The notes under the pieces are model-generated. The model had not been told where the DNA came from. It saw only the letters and a program-made list of their open reading frames with translations, and made no database searches. A DNA stretch of 64,000 bases from Anomaloglossus baeobatrachus (taxonomy: Eukaryota; Chordata; Amphibia; Anura; Aromobatidae): the NCBI RefSeq assembly GCF_048569485.1, contig NC_134353.1, positions 529,201,008 to 529,265,007 on the forward strand, in the 5' to 3' direction. Positions 21,187-54,338 of the stretch are shown in pieces. The number at the start of each line of letters is the position of its first letter. Position 1 is the first letter of the stretch. Made by a program: the position numbers and the translations under genes.

Positions 21187-21840
21187 TGTTCCCATCCGGA
21201 TTTATTTGTCTCCATCCTGTTATATATATCCCCTCCTGGGGTCTCTCCCCTTCCTGGTATATATGTCATCCTCCTGGTATATATGGCTGCTTCCTGGCAT
21301 ATTTGCAGCAAAAAAAACAGCAAAAAAATTTGACTCACTTTCCTTGGCTCCCACGTCATAAGGCGTCCTCTCTGAGCGGTGAAGCACTTCAGCTGGATTT
21401 TGCGCTATCCACGCATCAAGCTGAAGGAAGGCAGGGGCTTGGGTTAGCGGGAAGGTAGGGTCACCACACCCGGCGATCGTTTTCAGCTCACCGAGCAATT
21501 ACCTGTTTCCGCCCGGATGCCCCCTCGTCCCCGCCTCTCTGTTACCTGCTGCAGACAGTGTGGTGAAGTTGCAGAGTGATGACCTCATCACAGTGTTGCG
21601 AGCTGGGAAGCGTGATGACGCACCTACTCCACTCACCTTGCCTGCAGCACACATGGCTAATTTGCATGCAATGCCCTGGAATAAGCAGGATTAGAACCAG
21701 AGAACGTCTCACAGGAACGGAGCACACAGCAGAGCCGGGAATATTACTGGCAGCATCCCAGAGGCAGCAGCACCAAGTTATGGCGGCGTGACCCCAGTAT
21801 CGAGGTCAGAACAAACAGGCCCCTCCCGGGGCCTTAAACT
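21187..21840. other. Repeat-derived DNA, no gene recognised
   Basis: Begins with a short run of 'cctggtatatat' units (21187-21300) that, reversed, resemble the minisatellite at 23405-24330. The remainder has no supported gene. Confidence 0.4.
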
Positions 21841-21861
21841 TTGTGTGTGTGTGTGTGTGTA
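21841..21861. repeat. (TG)n microsatellite
   Basis: About ten TG dinucleotides. Confidence 0.9.
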
Positions 21862-21949
21862 CTGTGTGACAGAGTTTTGGATTTTCCTTGTTTGTCTTTA
21901 TCTGTGGGTTTCATCACACTCCTGTCCCATCCCTCCCTGGGGGGATGGG

Positions 21950-22110
21950 GAATCAGCTTAGGACTGGTCAGGAGCAGGGCCAGGAAGGAGATTCAGGCCT
22001 CTCCACCATCAGGAGTATTTCTGAGGTTAGGGATGGCATAGGGTCCCCCAACTTGAGGGACAACTTAGGAGCCCCGGATCCCCACTATCCCATTCTCATT
22101 GTCACACCTA
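21950..22110. repeat. Unclassified dispersed repeat, copy 2
   Basis: Contains 'ccaccatcaggagtatttct' and 'gaggttagggatggcatagg', related to 14336-14600. Non-coding. Confidence 0.45.
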
Positions 22111-22129
22111 TATGCTATCATATTAATAA

Positions 22130-23400
22130 TACATGTTGTGCCCCATAGAGTTTTGTCCCTTGGGCATCCATCTCTCTGCCCTTTTCCTCCATGCCACTGA
22201 TTCATAACTGAATAAATTGTGCAAACTGAGGATCAGTTTTGGCCTAGAAAGCTTTGGCTTTTTTTGACATTTTAGCAACATCTACACTAAAAAATGATGT
22301 GTACATATAGGACAACATGCATTTTTGCTTTTAAGAAACTTGTCAAATACAGTATTTCTCATTGTAACTGTACAGTAGGCTTTTTCTTCTGTTGCAAAGT
22401 TTCAGGCTAAATAAATAGATGTTCCAATGTGATCTGGTCACTGCATACGAACAAAGGATATAACCCTTGGAAGATAAAGCCAGATCACTAAATATTCATA
22501 TGCACTACTGGCATTTCTGGTAGTATAAGATGTAATCAAAGCTGAGATGTTCTTCTGTATGTCCAGAGGCTCCTTCTATTCTATTAAACAGTCCTTTGTT
22601 AGAATGGAGTTTAATGATAGGAACTCATCCAAAATGCCTTCAATTTCCAACCCCACTCAGATAACCATTTGAAATGTTACCCATCTACAGTATGTTGCTC
22701 TTGCACTAGTACCTAAGCCACTGCCATTGTGCAGACTACTTTATTACATAACTACTTTCCCATCAATTTTACACTGTAGACATGGACATATTTACTGCTA
22801 GATACTCATACCGACTACCCCTTTATTATTTGACAACAATAAACAATAAAATCATCATTTACTTTTAATCTTCATAAACTATGCACTCGGCACCCCACAA
22901 TCAGTTTGCCAACAGAGGCAGCATTAAAGAGAACTTGTCAGAAAGGTTATCATCCCTCCTCCAAATTGTTTGTGGCTGTGTAGTTCTCTAAAAGATAAGC
23001 CAGTCGATCCCTTTATGACCTCGATGCAGGACCATGTGTGGCGTTTATACCTCTCAAAACCATTCCTCCCAAATTTTCTGTGCATAGAGCGGCACATTTT
23101 GTGTGCCCCCCCAGCCACACCCCAGAGTCCACCCATTTGCTATTTCTTTCTACCTTGTCAGAAGGAGATGTCAGAGGGGCATTCAGCAGAAACTACAGGA
23201 CGTAGACCCAAATCCAGTATTGTATCCAGGATGGTTAACAATAGAGATGAGCAGATCAATTTACGGGACTCCAGTCCAGCATCCGCGGTGGCTGGGGGGA
23301 AGGACCACAAATCTCTTATCTTCCGGAGTCCCCAGTGCAGCTTTTGATTATCTAGGACTGGTGCAACATCATGTGTGCATCATGCTCATCTCTATTTGGG
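22130..23400. other. No gene recognised; one possible transposon end
   Basis: Nothing coding is seen. At about 22924 'ttaaagagaacttgtcag' resembles the terminus of a common amphibian MITE ('ttaaagggaacctgtcac'), but no matching second end was found. Confidence 0.4.
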
Positions 23401-23404
23401 ACGT

Positions 23405-24330
23405 ATGGATTTTATTTATCCAGGATGGGGACATAAACCAGACTAGGGCCATTATGGCGACATGTATACCAGGATGGGGCCATTATGGGGAGATATATAC
23501 CAGGATGGGGCCATTATGGGAACATATATACCAGGATGGGGCCATTATGAGGACATATATAACAGGATAGGGCTATTATGGGGATATTTATATATATATC
23601 AGGAAAGGGCAATTATGGGGACTTCTATACCAGGATGGGGCCATTAGAGGGACATATATACCAGGATGGGGCCATTATGGGGACATATATACCAGGATAG
23701 GGCTATTATGGGGATATTTATATATATATATATATATCAGGAAAGGGCCATTATGGGGACTTCTATACCAGGATGGGGCCATTAGGGAGACATCTATACC
23801 AGGATGGGGCCATAATGGGGACATATTCCAGGATGGGGCCATGATGGAGACATAAATACCAGGATGGGGATATTTACAGCATACCAGGATGTGGCCATTA
23901 TGGTCACATATATACCAGAAAGGTACCATTATGAGGACATATATACCAGGATTGAGCCATTATGGGGACATCAATACCAGGATGGACCCATTAGGGGGAC
24001 ATCTATACAAGCATGGGGGACATATACCAGGATGGGACCAGGATGTGGACAAATACCTTGATGGGCCCAGGATGTGGACATATACCAGGATGGGCCATGA
24101 TGGGGACATATTTACCAGGATATAGCCATGATGGGGTCATTCACCAGGATTTGGCCATGATAGGACATATACCAGGATAGGGCCATGATGGAGACATATA
24201 TACCAGGATGGGCCATGATGGGGACATATATATCAGGATAGAGCCATGATGGGGGCATATATACCAGGATGGGGCCATTATGAGGACATATATAACAGGA
24301 TAGGGCTATAATGGGGATATGGGCCCCCAT
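23405..24330. repeat. About 31-bp minisatellite
   Basis: Roughly thirty diverged copies of a unit built from 'ggggccattatggggacata' and 'tataccaggat'. Some units carry an inserted (TA)n stretch. Degenerates towards the right. The open frames across it are by-products of the repeat. Confidence 0.9.
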
Positions 24331-24834
24331 GCTTTATATTGTCGGGGGTACCGTGGGCTGGGCATGGGTGTTTCTCAGGGCCAGCGTTAGAAAGGGCAGA
24401 CTGGGCCCCCATGCTCTGAGGGGCCCTTAGCCTTTCCATCATAAACTCCATCTCTGCAGTTTCTGCAGTTGTAGAGGGACCTGTGTTGACATCACAGTCA
24501 TTTGACTCACCAAAGGTTCTTGCACTGCAGAAGTCGAGGCCTGCACAAAATGAGGTGCGAGCAGGACCTGCAGACTTTGCTTTTCATATTCAAACGTACG
24601 TGCGTTTTTCAGGTGCACATACAATTGAACAGTGCGGCGCCAGGACTGAGGCGGAGGAGCACTGCTCAGCCCCACACCGACATACCGTCATCACCAGGGC
24701 TGGGGCTGCGGAGAAGAGGAGGAGGACGCGCAGACACAGGCAAGTGCTCCAGAGGAGCCGAAGATGACAGGAAGAATCAGTTTAGATGCAGTGGCCGTGG
24801 TGGAGGTGGAGCGGCGTCACTTTACAAGTGACAT

Positions 24835-25240
24835 TATCGAGCAGTGGGGAACAGGATAGGGCAATGTGGGTCAGGATAGGGCAATGTGGGACAGGATAGG
24901 GCAATGTGGGACAATATAGGGCAATGTGGGACATGATAGGGCAATGTGGGACATGATAGGGCAATGTGGGACACGATGGGGCAATGTGGGACAATATAGG
25001 GCAATGTGGGACATGATAGATCAATGTGGGACTTGATAGGGCAATGTGGGACACGATGGGGCAATGTGGGAAAGGATAGGGCAATGTGGGACATGATAGG
25101 GCAATCTGGGACAGGATGGGGCAATGTGGGACAGGCTAGGGCAATGGGGGACAGGATGGGGCAATGGGGAACATGATAGGGCAATGTGGGACAGGATGGG
25201 GCAATGGGGGACAGGATGGGGCAATATGCGACAGCATGTG
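24835..25240. repeat. 20-bp minisatellite, about 20 copies
   Basis: Tandem units of 'gggcaatgtgggacaggata' with few changes. The Pro/His-rich peptides on the minus strand are artefacts of the repeat. Confidence 0.92.
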
Positions 25241-26015
25241 GTAGTTAGGAAGGTGATTGTGAAAGGCGGCATAGTATAATTAGTACAATGAGGAGCAGAG
25301 ATGTAGTATGGGGGAGATATTATAGAAAGGGCAAGTTTTGGGGGGACATTATGGAAAGGGGCACTTTTGGGGCTATTTTGGAGGATGGATATTTTGTGCA
25401 GGAAGCAATTAACAATCCCTTCTGATTCCTGTTGTTTCCCCCAGCTAAAATAAAAGACCCTGTATTCACCTCTGGTGCTGGCACCGATTCAGCGCTGTCA
25501 GTAATCCCGATTCGTGGCTCACATTACATTGTAAAATCACAGGAGCCCCATGTCCAATCACTAACAGGAGCCCCACGTCCAATCACTACCAGCTTCTGTC
25601 TCCCCACCTTAGGAATGAACTGTCATTTGAGGGAACATAGGGGCCCAGGATGGGAGACTTTATCAAATTAAGGTCGCCAGGATGGGGACATTATTACTAT
25701 ATGGGGCCAGAACGAGGAACGTACAGTACAGTGTAGATAATTACTGTACAGGCAAAATAGGGGACATTATTAATGATGAAATATAATTTAATTTTGAGGA
25801 TATGGTCTTCCATGGGGGGAACAAAGTCTGACGTGGTGTAGAAATTGGGGGAAAAGTGAGGAATGTGCTCTGGGAGTGATCAGCTATAGGTGACTGTGTG
25901 TTAGTTTCTGCAGAATCGCGTCATGGCAGGAAGAAGTGATGACGGTCAGCGCCGGATGAAGAAGAAAAGCGAAGATGAATAACCAGCTAGAGATGTCACT
26001 GGTAAGTCAGTGTAT
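25241..26015. other. Repeat-like DNA, no gene recognised
   Basis: Scattered 'ccaggatgggg' and 'ggggacatt' words link it to the 23.4-kb minisatellite, suggesting one composite repeat from about 23.2 to 27.7 kb. No coding feature. Confidence 0.4.
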
Positions 26016-26019
26016 TATA

Positions 26020-26051
26020 TGTACACACACACACACACACACACACACACT
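26020..26051. repeat. (AC)n microsatellite
   Basis: About fifteen AC dinucleotides. Confidence 0.9.
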
Positions 26052-26069
26052 ATACACTATATACACAGC

Positions 26070-26385
26070 TCCTGTGTATAATGTCACTAATTAATGTCAC
26101 TGGTGATCACTGTATTACCTGTACACTTACACTATATACAGAGCTCCTGTGTATAATGTCACTAATTAATGTCACTAGTGATCATTGTATTATCTGTACA
26201 CTTACACTATATACAGAGCTCCTGTGTATAATGTCACTAATTAATGTCACTAGTGATCACTGTATTATCTGTACACTGACACTATATACAGAGCTCCTGT
26301 GTATAATGTCACTAATTAATGTCACTGGTGATCACTGTATTATCTGTACACTGACACTATATACAGAGCTTCTGTGTATAATGGC
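26070..26385. repeat. 75-bp minisatellite, 4 copies
   Basis: Unit contains 'tgtataatgtcactaattaa' and 'gatcactgtattatctgtac'. Because 75 is divisible by three, a repeated peptide stays open on the + strand at 26081-26494, but there is no sign that it is a gene. Confidence 0.9.
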
Positions 26386-26603
26386 ATTGATGGTAATATT
26401 AGTGTTATTTGTATTGTGGTTTTTATTCATGATCATTACTGTAGTATTATTCGAGTACTGTGTGGTGGTAATATGTGGTCTGGTCACAGTGTGATGGTTG
26501 TAGTTCTCTGTTGTATGTGGTATTATTTGGTCATTTATGTTGTCTGGTCTCCCTTGTATATGGTAATATTCGGTCATTATGTGCTCTGATTATGGTGTGG
26601 CGG

Positions 26604-26830
26604 CAATACCCCGAAACAGCTGTCTGTGGATGGATACCTGGCCTTGGTATTTCCCTTGTCATATCTTTAAACTTGTCAAAAAGTTGGATATTGACTAAAA
26701 GGGCCACTTAATATGGTGGTTATGGTGGTCTCCTAAAAAGAGTCACCCCTTGGCTGGGCCCTTCCCGGAGGGATATCTGGCTGGTTTCTGTGTTGAGACT
26801 CCTAACAGAGGCTCCACGGACCTTTTTGAT
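26604..26830 (+). repeat. Diverged copy of the hammerhead-bearing repeat
   Basis: ATACCCCGAAACAGCTGTCT followed by GTGGATGGATACC is the 3' half of the hammerhead seen at 53891-53935. It is followed by 'ccttcccggagggatatctg' and 'tttctgtgttgaga', which parallel the body of that element in order. The 5' half of the ribozyme core is not intact (CTGATTA where CTGATGA is needed). Confidence 0.55.
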
Positions 26831-27092
26831 TTGGGTATTTCTCTCTTGTATGTGGTTGTATTCGGTCACTATGTGGTGGTAATATGTTATTGGTCATGGT
26901 GTGGCGGTATTTCTCCCTTGTATGTGGTATTATTGGTCTTGGTATAGTGGATTGTGTTGTGTCTGGAGGTCACTTTTCTCTCATCAATAAAGGGAAGATT
27001 ATATCTAGTAGAGATGAAATATTTGAATGTTTAACCCCTCCTTGTCCTGTGACTATTACACTGTAGCAAATATGCTAAGCAATAGCCTATTC

Positions 27093-27163
27093 TAAGGCCT
27101 TGTGCCCATGTTGAGTGTAACATACTAGCCAAATACTGAACGTGTGAACGAGGCCTAAGGATA
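27093..27163. mobile_element. Very short MITE remnant
   Basis: CTAAGGCCTTGTGCCCATG at the left and 'gaacgaggcctaagg' at the right form an inverted pair about 70 bp apart, resembling shortened family C ends. Confidence 0.4.
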
Positions 27164-27880
27164 AGTGATAACTTATTCATCTGTGGGGTCTGATTGCTGG
27201 GACCTGCACCGATCCTGCAACTTTTATCCCCTTGAAAGTGGAGCTCATGTCCAACTCGTCCCCAGATCCAGTCAATAAGTGGTCACCTACCAAACCTGTG
27301 GATCGGTGATCACTTGTCACCAAACATCCCCCATCCTGCAAACTACTGTAATTGTACATCAGTTATTGTGCACAGGAGATGTGCAGGAGCCGCCTGTGCT
27401 TCACAGTCAGCGCTCCGCTATAACGGGGACAACAGGTAATAGGTATTTGCATATGGCTGTAGGGTGGGCCCCTGGAGTCAATTCCTCTGGTGGGCCCCAA
27501 ACACCCCAGTCCGACCCTGATGGGGATATACAGTTTATACCAGGATGAGGCCATATATTCTAGGATAAAGCCATGCTGAGGTTATACTCCAGGATGGGGG
27601 ACGTATTTACCAGGAAGTGGCCCAGGATGGGGGACATTAGTGGAGCATGGGGGTCACTATACACAATGAAGGGGGAGGGGCAACTCGTATATCTTTATCG
27701 TATTTAGAATACTACAGGCCCATACATTTGACCAACATGGGGGGGGGGGGGGGGGCACGTTGCACAGCACTCGGTGCGTTTGGTATCACCTCCCTGGCCG
27801 CAGAGAGTCATTATAGTCGGTCCTTGAAGCTTGTGACGCGTGTATGTAATACTGTAGTATGGTTGTATCACGTGAGATGA
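27164..27880. other. rps6 upstream flank, no gene recognised
   Basis: Contains a few more 'ccaggatggggg' words and a G run of about 18 at 27740-27757. No supported coding feature. Confidence 0.45.
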
Positions 27881-27899
27881 TCGTTACACCGCAGGACAC

Positions 27900-28063
27900 G
27901 GAGCGGCCATGCTGACCTCCCACCACCAGATGGCGCTTTCCATTGTAGATAATGTTTTCTCTTGACGTCACGACGCTCTCTTCCCCCCTCCCTTATGTGA
28001 GGTCATTGCACGGAAGCTCGGCCTCTTTCCGGCGGGGAATCTCAGGCGGACTGGTTGGCAGCC
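27900..28063 (+). promoter_or_regulatory. rps6: rps6 promoter with CRE and 5' TOP start
   Basis: A perfect palindromic CRE, TGACGTCA, lies at 27963-27970, about 55 bp before the likely start. Two ATGGC-type boxes near 27907 and 27930 ('gcggccatgctg', 'agatggcgcttt') resemble YY1 sites, common in ribosomal protein promoters. Transcription probably starts in the pyrimidine run at 28022-28030 (CCTCTTTCC), preceded by G. This fits a 5' terminal oligopyrimidine (TOP) tract, which puts ribosomal protein mRNA translation under mTORC1/LARP1 control. That leaves a 5' UTR of about 40 bases. No TATA box at the usual place. Start site is inferred, not measured. Confidence 0.7.

Positions 28064-28069
<6 letters not shown>
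28022..28069 (+). CDS. rps6: rps6 exon 1 (5' UTR and codons 1-2)
   Basis: Only ATG AAG (28064-28069) is coding, followed directly by GTAAGC. A two-codon first exon is typical of vertebrate rps6. The UTR start is set at the CCTCTTTCC tract and is an estimate. Confidence 0.9.
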
Positions 28070-50817
<22,748 letters not shown>

Positions 50818-50831
50818 AGGCTGATTATTTA

Positions 50832-50837
50832 AATAAA
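50832..50837 (+). terminator. rps6: rps6 polyadenylation signal
   Basis: AATAAA lies 15 bases after the stop codon. The short 3' UTR is typical of ribosomal protein genes. Cleavage is expected near 50850-50870. Confidence 0.85.
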
Positions 50838-50869
50838 GAACTTTTCTTGTAAAAGACCAATTTGTGTAT

Positions 50870-51715
50870 TTAAAAAAAAAAACCAAAACATATATATTTA
50901 GGAGGAATAACTAACTAGTTTAGTGGATCGACAGTTATACTGATAGGACAGATTGTTTGTGACCTTCCTTTTTGATGGGGTACTGGCTTTCGTTGGAGAT
51001 TGAGGGTGTGCAGACAATTCTCCATGTGAGAAATCAATGTAAATTTCCAAAATCCAGAGTTTGTATGAAAAAATAGGAGATTTGGTGCGCCATCCTCCAA
51101 AGAGTAGGTAGGATACCAATGCAGCATTGTTAAAATCACCAACTATCTTCTGGTCAGGTTGGATTACATTTACTTATGTAAGATCATGACCCAAACCGTT
51201 ACCCCATCTGAGCAGCATAATGCATGGGTAGAGAGCCTTATTCCAGGGATGCCACTTACTAAGCTGCTTGCAGTCATTTTGATAAAATCTGTTTTTTATA
51301 TTCTGCAAATCTACCAGTTCTCTGAATGCAGAGCTCTGCATAACCACACCCACACCACTGAATGGCAGCTTTCTGCCCATGTACACAAAAGGTTGCCAAT
51401 CAGTGGTGGGGGAGGAGGTATACAAACCTCATGACTGTGGAGGAAAATCTAGGAGGTCCCACCTCCCTTTCCCAGGAAGCAGCTAGAAGCGATAAAGCCC
51501 CAACCTCACTGGAACCCTCCTGGTTCTGCAACCAACTGCAGGTCAGTGTGGCTATGTAAGCAGTCTCCCTGGGGGATAATACTTTCCCATCAGCCTGATA
51601 GGCTATGGGTACTACTTTCCCATCCTCTACTAATACCTCCAGGAGCAGTGCTAATCATCGGGCAGCTCCCACCAGCCATATCAATGTCCGTTGTGACACT
51701 GGTCAGCATGCAGTG
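50870..51715. other. Downstream flank of rps6, nothing recognised
   Basis: No coding region, RNA gene or element recognised. Short open frames on both strands overlap one another and have no familiar motif. Confidence 0.45.
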
Positions 51716-51718
51716 TTA

Positions 51719-51938
51719 GGGCCTTTCCACATCTCCAGTATTTTGCTGGAAGCTGGATCCGGCACACATGCAGTACAGTTACATTCATTTACAGTGGAAG
51801 CGCGACACCATGCAGTTGTGTGCTTCATACACAACCGCATGTGTCCTCATGATGTCGCGCTTCGACTGTAAATAAATGTAACTGCACTGAATGTGTGGCG
51901 GCTTCTGGCAAAATACCGGAGATGTGAAACGGCTCTCA
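51719..51938. mobile_element. Small palindromic MITE
   Basis: 'ggcctttccacatctccag' at the left mirrors 'cggagatgtgaaacggctc' at the right, and the arms continue inward ('acagttacattcatttacag' against 'ctgtaaataaatgtaactgc'). About 220 bp, almost wholly self-complementary. Confidence 0.75.
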
Positions 51939-51944
51939 GACTAC

Positions 51945-52190
51945 TTCCACATTTGTCATTTTCCCTCAGTCACAATCCGTAGCTTTGAGAAAAAACTGAA
52001 TCCTGCAAAATAACTTGCAGGATTCCGTTTCTTTCCCATAGACTAGTATTAACAACTGATTGCGACTGATGGCCTTTCATTGCAGCCGTTGTGCGACTGA
52101 TCAGTTGTGGAATGACTGACCGTCAGGCGGAAGCAACGCACAATGTAACGATTTTCCAACCATCAAAACGACGCACTGTGCAGGATTCTG
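51945..52190. repeat. Partial relative of the 15516-16170 MITE
   Basis: 'cagtcacaatccg', 'ggattccgtttctttcccat' and 'gcggaagcaacgca' follow the left half of that element in order. The right half is missing. Confidence 0.5.
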
Positions 52191-52199
52191 TCGCTATCC

Positions 52200-52955
52200 G
52201 TCAAGAGTACCAGATCTTTTTTCAGGAATATATTGGATCGACCAACTGTCCCGGATACGGTTCCAATAAAACATATGTGGGAAGATTCTTAAATACAGAC
52301 ACTTCCCTTTTAATGCCCTCTTGGCACCACAATCTAAGAGTCTGGGCCATTGGCAAAAGATTGTGGACACCCCCAATCCCGGTTCCAGGGTCTTCCCCGG
52401 TATAAGGTCTTAAGGGGACACCAGCTCAGGGATGAGGATTCGTTTGGCCCTGTTCTTGATGCTCTCAGTGACCATCTCGCCTACCGTAATGGATTGCAAA
52501 TCTTCACACGCCTTTCCAACTTCCCCACCCACAAAAAGAATTACTGCACTTGGGTTTTTGTTTGTGCGGTTGCTAGTCTACCTCTGGGAAAGTGGAGCTG
52601 AGCTGACCAGTCCCGTTGGGGCATGATTTCCCAAAGGTCGGCTAGCAGGGGCCTGGTGGTGGTTGTCGTACTAACCCACCCACCCCGTTCCTGCTGGTGG
52701 TGGTTGGTGTACATGCATATCAGGTGTATGGTTGGCCATATAGGCATCAGCAATATGCCTCCTTTTGGCTCCCAGTCCGTTACACTGTTGCACCTCCTGA
52801 ACAAAGATGCAGAAATTGCAAAGCACCAATCAGGTCCTTCAATTCCTCAAACGTTATAACTGACAGTCCTGCTTCCCCCTTGCTTTATCGGGACGGGACA
52901 GGACAGAATCGCTGCGGAGCTCCGTCCATGGCTGTTAGCCTGTTAACTGCCAATG
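52200..52955. other. Unrecognised DNA
   Basis: No domain, splice-supported exon or repeat family recognised in about 750 bp. Confidence 0.4.
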
Positions 52956-52959
52956 TCAA

Positions 52960-53340
52960 TTGCTGACACAGGCATTTAATGCATGATCATGGATTGCCAT
53001 GACTGCTAAGGAGCTGCTGAAGACCCATGTGCTTATGATGGTTCTCCTGTTAAAACCAGCATTTAGCTGACAATCATAGGAAGCCGTGATCAGATGAGTG
53101 CAAAAAAAAAAATGAAGAAAAAAGTGTTCAAATCACTTTTTGCCCTATTAAAAATGAAGCTATTAAAGATACATATTTGGTATCCATTGCTGTTCATAAC
53201 AGTCTGATCAAAATATAAAAATCTGATAGTGTAATGAGAAAAAATAAAACCGCTAGCATCTGAGGTTTTTTTTTTTTTGGCAGGCAGAATATTGCAATAA
53301 CAGGTGATCAGAACACTACCCCAAAATAGTATGAGTAGAA
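52960..53340. repeat. piggyBac-like non-autonomous repeat fragment
   Basis: 'gatacatatttggtatccat' followed by 'tctgatcaaaatataaaaat' and a poly-T run are typical of the same non-autonomous family as in rps6 intron 3. No ends with TTAA were found. Confidence 0.45.
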
Positions 53341-53829
53341 ATGTCATCTCTGGGTGGAAAAAAAAAAACAAAGTCCTCCCAATCTATGGATAAACTTAAA
53401 CCATCACGTGTCTTGGAAAATGGCAACAAAGTAATGAGGGGATGCACAAGTGTTTTTGCTGCTTCTTGGTTAAAGGATGTATAAATCCAGGAAATATATT
53501 TTGGAGCTGGCAGGAGATGAAGAGGTCTTTGATATGTGGCTTGAAGGAGAGAGCAGAGTCGAGAATTACCCCAGGCAAAGAGCATTTGGGACTGGGGAGA
53601 GTGAGCAGGCATCAACTTTGATGGATAGTTTTGGGGGGATTGAATGAGGAGGAGGAGGAGGAAAGATAATGCTGTTTTGTTCATGTTAAGTTTTAGAAAT
53701 TCGTGGAGACACCATCACATGTTTCTCAACGCTGGTGGGAAACTAGCAAGGTCTTTCACCGGGAAGGAACAACCACAAGAAGGGCAGTCTCCAGTCAAGG
53801 AAACCGCCTATACCAAAACATGGTATCCA

Positions 53830-53874
53830 TCCACAGACAGCTGTTACGGGGTATTTGTCCCTCATCAGTGTGGA
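53830..53874 (-). ncRNA. Hammerhead ribozyme, minus-strand copy (one core change)
   Basis: Read on the minus strand: TCCACA, CTGATGA, stem II GGG/CCC with loop, then GTA where GAA is required, then palindromic stem III ACAGCTGT, C at the cleavage position, and TGTGGA pairing back to TCCACA. The one change in the conserved GAA makes cleavage unlikely. The perfect 8-base palindromic stem III is the form seen in ribozymes that cleave as dimers. Confidence 0.75.
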
Positions 53875-53890
53875 GTAGCCAGTTTCCTAC

Positions 53891-53935
53891 TCCACACTGA
53901 TGAGGGGCAAATACCCCGAAACAGCGGTCTGTGGA
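53891..53935 (+). ncRNA. Hammerhead ribozyme, type I, complete core
   Basis: Stem I TCCACA (53891-53896) with TGTGGA (53930-53935); core CTGATGA (53897-53903); stem II GGGG/CCCC (53904-53907, 53914-53917) with loop CAAATA; GAA (53918-53920); short stem III ACAGCGGT (53921-53928); C (53929) at the cleavage position. All invariant bases of the hammerhead consensus are present and the key first G-C pair of stem II is kept. Stem III is minimal and one base off its palindromic form in the sister copy, which may weaken dimer-type cleavage. Predicted cut is after 53929. Confidence 0.85.
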
Positions 53936-54338
53936 TGGATACCATGTTTTGGTATAGGCGGTTTCCTTGACTGGAGACTGCCCTTCTTGTGGTTGTTCCT
54001 TCCCGGTGAAAGACCTGACTAGTTTCCTGCCAGTGTTGAGAAACATGTGATGGTGTCTCCGGCATTCTTGTTTTGCATATTTTCCCAGGGGGCCTTGTTC
54101 TAGTGTCACTACATTAAGAAACACGTGATTGTGTCTCCGCGGTGTTGGATGTTGATCTCCCCGAGGTCAACCATCCTTACCTAATGAAGTTTTAGAAATT
54201 GACCAGAGAAAAAGGATGAAAGAGACATTGTGGGATTCTGGTTAGTAAGGAGGTGGTCAGGTCCAGAGAGGTAGCTCTGTGTTGTCAGCATATTGAACAC
54301 CGTGGAACTCTGTACTGTCCCAGGCCGAAGCTGTAGAT

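Larger units (their letters stand above)
53702..54186. mobile_element. Hammerhead-ribozyme retroelement inserted as an inverted dimer
   Basis: The 485-bp insert is bounded by a 14-bp duplication, AAGTTTTAGAAATT (53688-53701 and 54187-54200), of the L2 sequence it interrupts. It consists of two copies of one unit in opposite directions, meeting near 53879: a truncated minus-strand arm (about 177 bp) and a longer plus-strand arm (about 307 bp). Each arm begins at the centre with a hammerhead ribozyme. No protein is encoded. Target duplication shows retrotransposition. Ribozyme-bearing, non-coding, short units are known as retrozymes, and Penelope-like elements carry the same ribozyme class and often insert with inverted partial copies. 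Assignment to a Penelope-mobilised retrozyme is inference. Confidence 0.75.

Noticed and set aside
21576-21840. Possible snRNA or promoter region (ATTTGCAT octamer at about 21659)
   Set aside because: No TATA or PSE at the right distance and no RNA gene following it.
24782-25272. Pro/His/Cys-rich minus-strand frames, zinc-finger-like at first sight
   Set aside because: They are translations of the 20-bp minisatellite in three frames; spacing does not match a zinc finger.
26081-26494. 137-residue + strand frame with a repeated peptide
   Set aside because: The frame is open only because the 75-bp minisatellite unit is divisible by three; no start context, domain or splice support.
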